Shown: one piece after another, positions 10,779-21,075 of the stretch
Numbering within the stretch: position 1 is the first letter of the stretch
How the letters are laid out: each line of letters opens with the position of its first letter
Source of the DNA: Ricinus communis
Lineage: Eukaryota; Streptophyta; Magnoliopsida; Malpighiales; Euphorbiaceae
NCBI RefSeq assembly: GCF_019578655.1
Contig: NC_063264.1
Location: 21,723,688 to 21,787,687 of the forward strand
Length of the DNA: 64,000 nucleotides
Direction: 5' to 3'
Notes under the pieces: model-generated
What the model saw: the letters and a program-made list of their open reading frames with translations, nothing else
Told to the model about the DNA's origin: nothing
Databases searched by the model: none
Made by a program: the position numbers and the translations under genes

Positions 10779-12237
10779 TAATAGGCATCATATTACACAT
10801 ATTTACATGCCCAATTGTTTACATTCTTGTGTATAATTATCTCGTTTTATGCTAGAATCACCTGTCTTTTGGTTCCTTTCATGTTTCAGGTCGTTATCGA
10901 AGGACATTGTCAGCAATCGAGGGAAATAAGCATAGTTACGGACCAGAATCCATCAAATTGAGCAAGGATTAGCATTCTGAGGGTTGAGCACGGCCTGGAC
11001 TTCGGCCGTGCTGAATTGTCAAGAAGCTGCCCCCACAAGTGCCATTTTGGCACGGTTTCCGTAGCAACCACGACCCATGGTGGCTCAGCATCAGCTTTGG
11101 GCACGGCCTGGAAGAGGTCAACACAATGGAATGTGTAGGTTCAGCACGGCCTAGACTCCGCCCGTGCTGACCAGCACAGGCTTGACCACGGCCGTGTTGA
11201 AGGGACTATATAAACAAAATTGATTTGGTGAATGAGGGTTCAATTTTCTGACTTGATTTCCAATATACACACTCAATTTATTTATTTCTAGACCTCAATT
11301 GTTGACTTTGGGAGATCAACTTCATCAATTGAAGGAAGGATTACACTTGTTTCAATATAGATTTGAAAATCAAGACAAGATTTAGGAGCATTCAATAGGC
11401 AAATTAGGGTTTGATATTTTGAATTGGAAAATTAGGGTTTCTTATCCAACTTGAAAGAGAAGGGTGTATATGCTTTCAATTTGCTTTTCCTTATTTGTTC
11501 CTTACTTTGTTTTAACTATGAACATGAGTAGCTTGAGCTTTTAAACCCATTGGGGTTTCTATTGTTGATGGATTGTTTGATTTGTTTTGATTATTAAGTT
11601 ACCAAATTGTAATCCTTCTTGCTTATTAGTAATAAAAGTTAATTTCATTTAACTTGAGACGTTGAGTAAAATGTTGCTTAGATTTTTTAATTGGTATTGA
11701 GAAATTCGTTAAATAGTCGGAACTTGATTAAGCAAGAACTAGTTAATAACACTTAGAGATAAGGTTAATCGGCTAGTCGGATTAAGGATTAACAACTCTT
11801 AATAGACTTGAATTTAAGCTTAATGCTATGCTGAGATTAATTGTTAGGAAGAGATTCCAGCATTTAGTTCCCAGAGTCAGGAATTCGGTGAGCTCGAGAG
11901 AGGAATCGAGTTCATTTTAGGATTTAGGCACGGGTAATCAATTTGGTAATCAAGATAATCACCTTTAGTAATTCCAACGTAATTAGGTCCCCTTTGGGTT
12001 TGCTTTCTTCCTGTGTTGCTCCATTATCTTTTCAGATTATTTAACATTTAATTAATTGTTTGTTCATATTCAATCATAGCATAACACTTCATTGAGTTGT
12101 TTAGGCTAGATAACATAACGAACGGTAGTAACTCTAGGTTCACCCGATCTCCAAGGATACGACCTTAATACTCACTAGTGCTAGGACGCATCGATAGGTT
12201 CACTGCCTTAGGTGTAGGTTGCATCAGTAGCCCATCA
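10779..12237 (+). repeat. 5' LTR of the nested Athila copy
   Basis: The start TAATAGGCATCATATTAC corresponds to TGATAGGCATCATATTAC in the 3' LTR (one G to A change in the terminal TG), and it ends CCCATCA. GC-rich hairpin sequences occupy about 10,988-11,195, including perfect arms GCACGGCC (10,988-10,995) and GGCCGTGC (11,004-11,011). A TATA-like GACTATATAAAC lies near 11,205-11,216. The 3' part (CCAAGGATACGACCTTAATAC onward) is highly conserved among all copies in the window. Confidence 0.9.
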
Positions 12238-12243
12238 AGTTTT

Positions 12244-12261
12244 TGGCGCCGTTTCCGGGGA
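12244..12261 (+). promoter_or_regulatory. Primer-binding site, Athila/Tat type
   Basis: TGGCGCCGTTTCCGGGGA lies a few bases after the LTR end. It matches the TGGCGCCGTTGCCGGGGA signature of Athila and related plant elements, usually ascribed to Asp-tRNA priming, with one change (G to T). The equivalent site at 59,709 is more degraded. Confidence 0.85.
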
Positions 12262-12395
12262 ATCGTAACAGTGAACTAAAGTGAATTGTTTTCGTGTTAC
12301 TTTAGTCATTATCTGTTTATTTATTTATTCTTTATTCTTTATTTTATTATTTTTATTGATTAGTGGTTGTTTGAATTGTCGGTTTCAGGTAGTTT

Positions 12396-12530
12396 ATGAC
12401 CAGGAGCTCTAACCCTGATCCCATAGAACCCTTATCTAACCTGGAGGCACTCTCTCAAATTATTGAGACGACGTTTGCAGGTAGTTGAGGAGGAGGTTGG
12501 AGTTACAGTTCAGGTTCATAGAGCTAACGT
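12396..12530 (+). pseudogene. Gag N-terminal stub
   Basis: An ATG at 12,396 starts MTRSSNPDPIEPLSNLEAL, which matches the gag start at 59,893 of the other copy (MTRSSNSNLIEPL). About 40 codons follow, with a frameshift after the Leu-rich start. The sequence then passes directly into RNase H, so the capsid domain, protease and RT are absent. This marks one end of the internal deletion. Confidence 0.7.
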
Positions 12531-13440
12531 GAGGTACTTATTCCTGAAAAATGATGCAAAATCGAGATTGATTCGGTGGATTCTTTTGTTGTAGGAATTT
12601 GATGTCGAGTTCAAGGATAAGAAAGGTGCGAAGAATCTGGCAACGGACCATTTATCGAGATTGGAGAATCCTCACTTGGATGCACTTGATGAGACGACAA
12701 TAGACGATCGATTTCCAGAGGAGCATTTATATGTCACCAAGGTATACATTGAAACTCCCTAGTTTTCAGATTATGCTAACTATTTGGTTGCTAGGGTTCT
12801 ACCAAAGGGTATGACTTATCAGCAAAAGAAGAAATTATTTGCTGATTTGAAATACTACATTTTGAAGATCCCTTTCTATTTAGAGTGTGTGCAGATCAGG
12901 TGATTCGCCGTTGTGTGTACGGCGAAGAGACTCTCCAAATATTGAGGCACTGCCATGAGGGACCCACTGGAGGTCATCAAGCGGCAAACCATACAGCGAG
13001 GAAGATGCTAGAGGCAGGATTCTATTGGCCTACGCTCTTCCAAAACGCACGACAATTCGTTCAGGTTTGTGATGCTTATCAGCGCGTAGGTAGTATCTCT
13101 TCTCATGATGAGATGCCCCAAACTAGTGTGCAAGTTGTTGAGATTTTTGATGGTTGGGGCATTGACTTTATGTGATCCTTTCCCTCTTCATATGGTAATA
13201 AGTATATTTTGGTTGCTATTGAGTACTTTTCTAAGTGGCCTGAAGCTCAAGCTGTGGCCACTGATGATGCTAGGGTTGTTTGCAGGTTCCTTAAGTGATT
13301 GTTTGCTAGGTTTGGCACACCTAGGGTGCGTATTAGTGATAGAGGAACACATTTCTACAATGCCCAATTAGAGAAGGTACTTAAGTGGTATGGGGTTATT
13401 CAACGGTTCTCTACTCCCTATCACCTCCATCAGCACCGCA
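12531..13440 (+). pseudogene. RNase H C-terminus and integrase relic
   Basis: The sequence opens inside RNase H (RYLFLKNDAKSRLIRWILLL, then ADHLSRL) and continues through a linker to integrase. A frameshift lies near 12,870. The zinc-binding module at 12,945-13,080 has HCHEGPTGGH, but the final cysteine is replaced (CDAYQR). The core shows WGIDFM followed by a stop where Gly is expected (about 13,174). In another frame come YILVAIEYFSKWPEA and ISDRGTHF (second catalytic Asp). At about 13,435 the TPYH motif breaks off and the ORF1 region begins, so the catalytic Glu and the C-terminal domain are deleted. Confidence 0.8.
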
Positions 13441-14840
13441 ACAACTAGTCCGAGCTCGAAGAGCACCAGCTGTGAACCCACATGCACCTGGTCGTCATCC
13501 ATTGTGGACATTCCCTAATGCAAATAATGAAAGTTGATTCCAAGTCATTAGATGGAAGCAAGTGATGGTGGGTCGTTTCATCGACTTCATATCCCTGGAA
13601 AGAGTGGGATTGGTTCAGGATCTACGCACTCTATTCGAGACTCTACCGTATGCGCGATTCTTTGACATCATTGAGCCAACCTACCGTGAGCTTACAATTG
13701 AGTTCCTCAGCACCTTCTTCCTACAGCAATAGATCACAAACTGGCATCAGCCTGATGCAGTCTATTTCAGACTTGGGGGAAGGGAGTTCTCAATGTCAGT
13801 CCTACAATTCGGTATGCATTTGGGATTATGGACTGAGCAGGAGATCTCGGGCGAGGAGTATCAGGGATGTCTCTACATCAACCCAATCTCGTACGACACC
13901 ATGTGGGACTCATTGGTACTTAGGCCGGAAACGTACTACCCAAGCAGGTCTAAGGCGTCTAGCCTTCTAGATCATCTCCGCTATCTCCATACCTTATTAG
14001 CTTACACCATTACAGGCAGAGGAGATAGTTTTGGAGTAGTAACACAGATTGATGTCTTCATCCTCTAGGCTATGCAACATTAGAAGAAGTTAGACTTGGG
14101 ATATTTATTGGCTCGTCAAGTCCGATCATTTATAGTAAACACCCAGAAGAAGATGCATTATTGTTTTGGCTCGTACATGACTAGGTTATCCAAAAGACTG
14201 GATGTATTGGATGACTGCCTGTCAGAGCTTTCAAATATTGGTGATATGATACCACTAGGGATCAAACAGATGATAAAGATGCAGATGATCACGGCTACTA
14301 GACATCCACATAGTATAGAGTACAGGCTTATGAATAAAATAGTCAGGGAGGCTAGAGAGGCAGCGGCTAGAGGAGCCCAAGATCCGTCGGTTGGGATCCC
14401 GGATGTTAGGATTCCTAACCCAGCTAGAGTGTTTATGCCTCCATCTGGAGCCTCATCCTCTTATTCTACAGAGATATCGAGTGCTCACAATAGTGCTTTG
14501 GCTGACTGACTAGATCGAGTCTGCGATCTACAGCAGCAACACTATACTCAATTTATGCAGTTTCAAGAGGAGACTAGGGGCCATGGGTTTGAACAACGTG
14601 GTTTCAGCAGCCTATGAGCAAAGGTGCAACCTAGATGACTTCATAAGGGAGCGTATGAAAAGATGATGGACGCTAGAGCATAAAATTAGTGGATCATCGA
14701 TGATATGGAGTTTGATCTGGCAGGATGCTTCACAGACCCTGATCCACCACAGCCCCTTCCTTCAACGACTTTCCCTGTTCCTCATCTTCCAGCAGATCCA
14801 ACCAGTGAAGATACACCATCAACAGACTCCTAGTAGCGAA
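13441..14840 (+). pseudogene. Athila ORF1-type protein relic (position of env-like ORF)
   Basis: A single reading frame runs from about 13,441 to 14,509 with in-frame stops near 13,545, 13,730, 14,066 and 14,080, without frameshift in that stretch. Landmarks are HPLWTFPN, VGRFIDFISLERVGLVQDL, LFETLPYARFFDIIEPTYREL, FRLGGREFSMSVLQFGMHLG, then GYLLARQVRSFI, RRLDVLDD-like SKRLDVLDDCLSEL and an Ala/Arg/Glu-rich helix. Downstream are a Gln-rich coil and an acidic Pro-rich tail (to about 14,840). I recognise this as the Athila ORF1 family, function unknown, placed after integrase here. A minus-strand homologue lies at 18,830-20,160. Confidence 0.7.
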
Positions 14841-16550
14841 AAGAAATTGTGCTACTTTTCTTTTTCCTTTTTCTTTTTATTTTCTTTATTTTATTTTATT
14901 TTATTTTCTTGCTTTTTGCATGCTTAATTTTATGTTATTTCCTTTCATTTTTCCTTTTATGTTAAGTTATTTTAGTTGAACACTATGCTTTCCCAATTTG
15001 AAAACTAAGCATGATCTTCAATAACTAAGATGTGCGAGTCATATGCTTACCCAGTTTTAATCTTTCTAATACTGTGGACAGAGTTATACTCAAGTGTGGG
15101 GTGTCTCCCTTAATTGTTTAAAAGTAATGATAATGGCCCATGCTTAGGATATTAGGACCTAGGTTTTGCATGACATTCAAGTTTAGTTTATTCTTTCGTA
15201 ATTAATGACTTAATTCACACTCTAGTACTCGATTGTCCCTCTTTATCTTCTATTCTTGAAAGCAATTTCACTGTATTCAGAATGTCAATTTGGCTGGGTT
15301 AAACTGGTGTTACTTGAGTTCCTTGCGAATTTACAACCTTTGACTGTGAACTCTGATTATGTCAACCTCGTATTCAATTTTGTGATGATTCAATTGATAA
15401 GTTTAGGAATCAATTGCAAATCTTAGCCACTTCAAACGTGAGTCTTTGAACAAAAAAAAAATTGAGCATCCATTGCACATTATGCTTATAAATTTTCTTG
15501 TTTGAGTGTGCGTTGTACTTACTTTCGTTTCAAGAACTTGCTCTCTAATGCTTGTTATGGTTACATGAATTTTTGAATACCATTAGATGATTTAGGCAAC
15601 TTAGGATTTCACGACATCTGGCCAAAAGCCTACCTTTTGTTCCCATTAGTCAGCCAGTTTGAGCCGTAACCTTTTTTTCATAATTTACACCTAATCACTA
15701 CGCATACACCATTCTTTACATTTGTTTATCCTTTCACCCTGTATATTGAGTAATTATGTGTTATGTTTTTGGAATCATAGTGCTTAACATTATTTTTAAT
15801 TCACTTAATCTTTTCAGTCATTCTTTAATGCTCCTTTCAATCCAAAATTGGATATTCATTCTTATTGTTTATGTCAATAACCACAACAGCCCTTGCATAA
15901 GCTGCTGTAATATATATACATAGTATATATCAAAAAAAGAAGAAGGAAAAATAAAGAATAAAAGAAAAAAATTATTACTTACTTCTTAGCTTTTAGCTCT
16001 TTTGAATCTAACTCTAGTGAGCATCCTTTACTTCAAATAAGGCTTAGTGAATACCTTTATTGTTTGGCACTCAGTTCCTGAAGCATTCAGTTCAAGTAAG
16101 TGTATAATTTTTTAGTATACTTTACACTTCTATCCAAATATCCGTACCTTTACCTCAGCCTCATTACAACCCTTAAAAAGACCCTTTGATTTTGGTATTC
16201 AATTATTCGCGGTAGCGAAGATGAGATTTATGAGCAAGCTTATGGTAAATAGGTTTTGTGCAGCTACATTGAGAGAATTTTCTTATTTACTTGTAAACAC
16301 TGTGAGTGATTTGAGAGATTCCTGTGAGGCAATGGTTCTTAGCCTTTAATGTTGATTTGTTTTGTAAGTTGTGTTTCGAGATGATATCATTATATTTCTT
16401 TCTTAAAGGTGTACAACTTATTAGTTACTTGAGTTTCATTCTTTATATGTTGAATAGGTTTGAGTTGTGAACTTTAGCATGGATTCTGAAGGATGATTGT
16501 TGCTTGTGCATGTATTGAGTTATTGATTGCTTAAGGACAAGCAAAAGCTT
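14841..16550 (+). other. 3' untranslated region of the Athila copy
   Basis: No gene is seen. The stretch is T-rich at first (14,860-14,970), then carries an internal polypurine-like AAGTGTGGGGTG at 15,092, preceded by GGACAGAGTT. A conserved block follows (about 15,600-15,960) that recurs at 63,480-63,850, including the phrase TAATATATATACATAG. Both copies share the order of these motifs, so this is element 3' UTR. Confidence 0.7.
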
Positions 16551-16565
16551 AAGTGTGGGGTGATT
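16551..16565 (+). promoter_or_regulatory. Polypurine tract before the 3' LTR
   Basis: AAGTGTGGGGTGATT immediately precedes the 3' LTR start TGATAGG. Its position and G-rich composition fit the plus-strand primer. Confidence 0.75.
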
Positions 16566-18029
16566 TGATAGGCATCATATTACAAATATTTACATGCCTA
16601 ATTGTTTACATTCGTGTGCATAATTATGTTGTTTAATGCTCGAATCACCTGTCTTTTGGTTCCTTTCACGTTTCAGGTCGTTATCGAAGGACATTGTCAG
16701 CAATCGAGGGAAATACGCATAATTACGGACTAGAATCCATCAAATTGAGCAAGAACTAGCATTCCGAGGGTTGAGCATGGCATGGACTCTAGTCGTGCTA
16801 AATTGTCAAGAAGCTGCCCCTAGGATTGCCATTTTGGCATGGTTTCCGTAGCCACCATGGCCTCCACCACGGCCCGTGGTGGCTCAGCACCGGCTTGGGC
16901 ACGGCTTGAAAGAGGTCAACATAACGAAATGTGAAGGTTCAGCACGGCTTGGACTCTGCCCGTGCTGACCAGCACAGGCTTGACCACGGCCGAGTTGGAG
17001 GGACTATTTAGGCCAAATCGATTTGGTGAATGAGGGTTCGATTTTCTGACTTGATTTCCAATATACACACTCAATTCATTTGTTTCTAGACCTCAATTGT
17101 CGACTTTGGGAGATAAATTTCATCAATTGAAGGAAGGATTACACTTGTTTCAACATCGATTTGAAGATCAAGACAAGATGTGGGAGCATTCAAGAGGCAA
17201 ATTAGGGTTTGATATTTTGAATTAGAAAATTAGGGTTTCTCCTCAAACTTGAAAGAGAAGGGTCTACATCTTTTCAATTTGCTTTTCCTTATTTGTTCCT
17301 TACTTTGTTTTAACTATGAGTAGCTAGAGCTTTTAAACCCATTACGGTTTTCATTATTGATGGATTATTTGATTTGTTTTGATTATTAAGTTACCAAATT
17401 GTAATCCTTCTTGCTTATCAGTAATAAAAGTTAATTTCATTTCACTTGAGATGTTGAGTAAAATGTTGCTTAGATTATTTGATTGGTATTGAGAAATTCA
17501 TTAAATGGTCGGAACTTGATTAAGCAAGAACTGGTTAATAACACTTAGAGATAAGGTTAATCGGCTAGCCGGATTAAGGATTAACAACTTTTAATAGACT
17601 TGAATCTAACCTTAATCCAGTGCTGAGATTAATTGTTAGGAAGAGATTTTGGCATTTAATTCCCAGAGTTAGGAATTCGATGAGCTCGAGAGAGGATCCG
17701 AGCTCATTTTAGGATTCAGGCACAGGTAATCAATTTGGTAATCAAGATAATCACCTTTAGTAATTCCATCGCAATTAGGTCCCCTTTAGGTTTGCTCTCT
17801 TCCTGTGTTGCTCCATTATCCTTTCAGATTATTTGACATTTAATTAATTATTTGTTCATATTCAATCATAGCATAACACTTCATTGAGTTGTTCAGACTA
17901 GATAACATGGCGAACGGTAGTAACTCGAGGTTCACCTGATCTCCAAGGATACGACTTTGATACTCACTAGTGCTAGGCTGCATCGATAGGTTCACTACCT
18001 TAGGTGTAGGTTGCATCAGTAGCCCATTA
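16566..18029 (+). repeat. 3' LTR of the nested Athila copy
   Basis: It starts TGATAGGCATCATATTAC and ends CCCATTA (terminal CA mutated to TA). It is 1,464 bp against 1,459 bp for the 5' LTR. It contains a near-perfect palindrome of 9-bp arms, CCACCACGG and CCGTGGTGG, separated by one base (16,864-16,882). It is followed by the ATACA target duplication at 18,030-18,034. Confidence 0.9.
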
Positions 18030-18825
18030 ATACATTCAATGTAGCGAAAACTGGGGCTTTATTATTAATTGCAAAAAGAATACAAGAAAAGAAATTTAGT
18101 ACAAAGCCAACATAGCAAGGAAACCTAATGGGTTTAATCAATCTAGCTACACATGTTCATGTCCAAAACAAATAGGAATTCAATTACAATGAAAGAATAA
18201 AGAAATTGAAACATGTATCCTTTTCCTAGAATTGGATGAACAGCTCAAAGCCTTGATCTATACTGCAATTGATCTCCAAAATGCCTCTTGAATTGCTCCA
18301 AAACTCCTCTTTAATCTTCGGTTGAATCCCAAAAGGGTGGATCAGTCTCCTAGAAGCCACCTCGGGATGTCTGAAACTTGTCTAGAAAAACTATAGGGGA
18401 AGATGAGGAGTCAAAATCACCGATTCTTTCTCCTTTTTCACTTGTTCAATTTTATATTGTACGTATATACGGGCGTTTTCAAAGCCCGTGTTCCTCAACA
18501 TGGGCCGTGTCTAGGCCGTGTTAGTCTCCAAATGATAGAATGAACTGAATTGAGCAAGGGCTTGTCCTTGCACATGTTACCAACACAGGCCGTGTCGTCG
18601 AATGCAGCAAGGGTGTGTTCTCGCCCGTGTTAGCCAACACGAGCCGTGCTCTCGGGCGTGTTACCCTCGGTAACCATGTTGCTTTAAAGTGCTTAAGCTA
18701 CACGGCATAGGAGTTTCTGCACGGGCTCAAACACGAGCCATGTTGACTTTCCAAAAACCAACCCAAGATCAAACACCTTTGATTGCGTCTGTTTTTACTC
18801 GAAATTGATCTAAGGTCACTCATGT
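18030..18825 (-). repeat. Remainder of the 3' LTR of the minus-strand Athila copy
   Basis: This continues the LTR segment that ends at 10,778. It shares the ordered motifs ACATGTTCATGT, TTGAATTGCTCC and the GC-rich ACATGGGCCGTGTCTAGGCC cluster with 20,165-20,500. Similarity between the two LTR pieces ends near GAATTGATCTAA (about 18,805-18,815), so about 190 bp of the LTR start and the polypurine tract are gone. Confidence 0.7.
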
Positions 18826-18829
18826 CTTC

Positions 18830-20160
18830 AAAGAATCACTGCGCTTTATCATCCCTATCGGAATTGACTACCCGATGGAGCTGAGCTGCCATTTGATCTG
18901 ACTGTGTAACCTGTCTGTCAAGGCCCTTCAAAAGCTGCTGCAGTACCTCGTTAAAACCCTGGAGCTGTGCTCTAGTCTCCTCCTAGAACTGCCTGAACTC
19001 AGTGAAGTGCTACTGTTAAAGGTTTGAAAGCCTGTTTAAGCGATCTGCAAGAGGACCTATCTGAGCACTAGAAATGCTGGTAGTATATGAAGATGAAGCA
19101 CTAGGATAGGGGGTGAAAGCACGTGCGGGGTCAGGTATGTCTCAAGGTTATAGCTCTCGTACGCCTACAGTTGGGTCTTGTGGTACACTAGCTCTAGCCT
19201 CCCTAACCTCTTATAGGATTCGGCTGACTAATCTGTACTCAATACCGTGGGGCCCCTGAGAGGTTGTCACCATCCGCATGTTAATCATTCGGCGGACTCC
19301 TACTGGTAACATGTCCCCTATCTGGGTTAGCTCACTCAAATAGTCATTTAGAACATCCAACCTCCTAGCCAACTGTGTGATGTAGGGGCCAAAACAGAGA
19401 TGTATCTTCTTGGACTCCCTCACAAAGGTCATGATCTGACTGGCTAGGAGATAGCCCAAATCTAGCTTTCTATGCTAGTGTAATACCCAAAGGATGAAGA
19501 CATCAGTCTACGTCACTATCCCAAAGCTCTCCCCTCTACCTGCAATGGTGTAGACCAATAGGGAATGTAGATATTAGACCCGGTCTGGAATTCTGGATGC
19601 CTTCGAGCAGCTCGGGTAATAATGCTCAGGCCTGGTCATAATCTCATCCAACATCCTCTCATAAGGGATCTCCTACTTATAACACCCCTGGTAAGCCTCT
19701 TTGGTGATCTCCTACTGAGTCCATAACCCTAGGTACATCCCAATTGAGGCACTATCATCGAGAACTGTGTGCCCCCTAACCTGAAAGTAATGGCATCAAA
19801 CTGATGCCAATCATGATCTACTGTTGTAGAAAGAACTATAGAACTCTATAATGAGCTCCTAGTAGGTAGGCTCAATGATTTTAAAGAAGCGAGCATATGG
19901 TAGGGTCTCAAAGAGCTCTTTGACCTTTGGGGCTAGTTTGACCCTCTTTAGTATAGTGAAGTCTATACACCATCCAGTCCTAACTTACTTCCATGAAGAG
20001 ATTGGAAGCATTGTTGATGGTCTGCTGACTGAAAAGTTAGTAGTCAGTGTTGTACGGCAGCTGGTTGTAGTGCTAAAGGTCTCTGAGGTCTGCTAGCGGC
20101 ATGGGTGCTAGCGGTGGTCGACCTGGCCGGTGAGAATAAGAGGCATTTGCATCTGTGCGA
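18830..20160 (-). pseudogene. Athila ORF1-type protein relic, minus strand
   Basis: On the minus strand the same landmarks occur as at 13,441-14,840: CIDFTILKRVKLAPKVKEL, LFETLPYARFFKIIEPTY, GMYLGLWTQ, and the best open stretch 19,211-19,459, which contains MGYLLASQIMTFV and ARRLDVLNDYLSELTQIGDM. A Gln/Glu-rich helix follows downstream (about 18,880-19,050). Several stops are present. The two copies agree well in protein sequence but differ in detail, so they derive from two subfamilies or from an old common ancestor. The function of the family is unknown. Confidence 0.7.
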
Positions 20161-20164
20161 TGGC

Positions 20165-20697
20165 TCTTGTACTAGGCTTGTCAATTTTATACTGTACGCA
20201 ATGACCGTCATGTTCGAAGCCCATGTTCCTCAACATGGGCCGTGTCTAACCCATGTTGGTCTTCAAATGACAGAATAAACTGAATCGAGCAAGGGCTTGT
20301 TCTGGTCCGTGTTACCAACATGGGTCATATTCTCGAATGTAGCAAGGGTGTGTTCTCGCCTGTGTTAACCAACATAGGCCGTGCTCTAGGGCGTGTTACC
20401 CTCAAAAACCGTATTGCTTCAAAGTGCTTAAGCTACATGGGCTAGAATTTCTACACGGGCTCAAACACGAGATGTATTGACTTCGTAAAAGTCAACCCAA
20501 GGTCAAACGCCTCTAATTATGTCCGTTTTCACCCGGAATTGATCTAAAATTTCTCGAACACTAATGATGGACCTATAAAATCTCCTCGAATAAAAAGGGA
20601 CACAGAACACGGGTGATATTGGGATAAAAACACAATAATTCCTAAGAAAGTACACAATATTATGCAAGCAAACATGTGTAAAACTATGCACATCAAC
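20165..20697 (-). repeat. Truncated 5' LTR of the minus-strand Athila copy
   Basis: This is the first about 530 bp of an LTR on the minus strand, ending at the plus-strand motif ACTATGCACATCA (20,697), shared with the solo LTR end at 6,952. It contains the GC-rich CACGGCC-type cluster. It abuts the ORF1 relic directly, which marks the large internal deletion. Confidence 0.7.
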
Positions 20698-21075
20698 GAG
20701 ATACATACCCATGCGCATGATGGAGAAATAATGTTGCTTTCAATTAATCCAAGTAGGAATGTGCACATTTTGATGTTTAGAATGTGCACATTTTCATTTT
20801 TTCATTAAGCCAGCTCATAAAATTGGGGACTACGAGAGTTGTTGGCCAGTTAATTCCTCTCTAGTCCTTAATTTGACTTTATTGTATTTATCTTTCTTTA
20901 TTTATTTTCTCATATTTAGCTTCTAGTTTCTTCTTCATATGGAATAAGGGCTTTTGCACTATAAAAACTACATGCAACTGAATAGTTAAGGCTAGTGAGC
21001 ATATTATTTTAGTTTTCTACCTTGTGGGAAATCAAGTGATGGTTTTTTTCAAGAACCTTATGGATTTAGGCATTC
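20698..21075 (-). repeat. 1-kb satellite, inverted orientation, partial
   Basis: Motifs run in inverted order: ATGCGCATGATGGAG, AATCCAAGTAGGAATG, AAATTGGGGACTACGAG and TTCTAGTTTCTTCTTC. Around 20,758-20,805 a short duplication of the AATGTGCACATTTT segment is visible. The right edge meets the chromovirus fragment. Confidence 0.65.

Larger units (their letters stand above)
10779..18029 (+). mobile_element. Athila-type LTR retrotransposon, structurally complete but internally deleted
   Basis: Two LTRs of about 1.46 kb (10,779-12,237 and 16,566-18,029) bound an internal region with a primer-binding site at 12,244, a gag start, RNase H to integrase pieces, an Athila ORF1-type region and a polypurine tract at 16,551. 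ATACA is duplicated at 10,774-10,778 and 18,030-18,034. Gag, protease and RT are deleted at about 12,525-12,535. By eye the LTRs differ at several percent of positions, so the insertion is not recent. The copy is non-autonomous: coding pieces contain stops and frameshifts. Confidence 0.9.
10238..20697 (-). mobile_element. Deleted minus-strand Athila copy, split by a nested insertion
   Basis: Reading the minus strand, a truncated 5' LTR (20,697-20,165) joins directly to an Athila ORF1-type region (20,160-18,830). A 3' LTR follows (18,825-18,030, resuming at 10,778-10,238). Primer-binding site, gag, protease, RT and integrase are all missing, so one large deletion removed the LTR end through pol. 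The nested plus-strand element 10,779-18,029 interrupts the 3' LTR and is flanked by a 5-bp duplication, which proves the order of insertion. Confidence 0.75.

Noticed and set aside
19875..20096. 73-codon plus-strand open frame
   Set aside because: It is antisense to the Athila ORF1 relic, which explains the sequence better.
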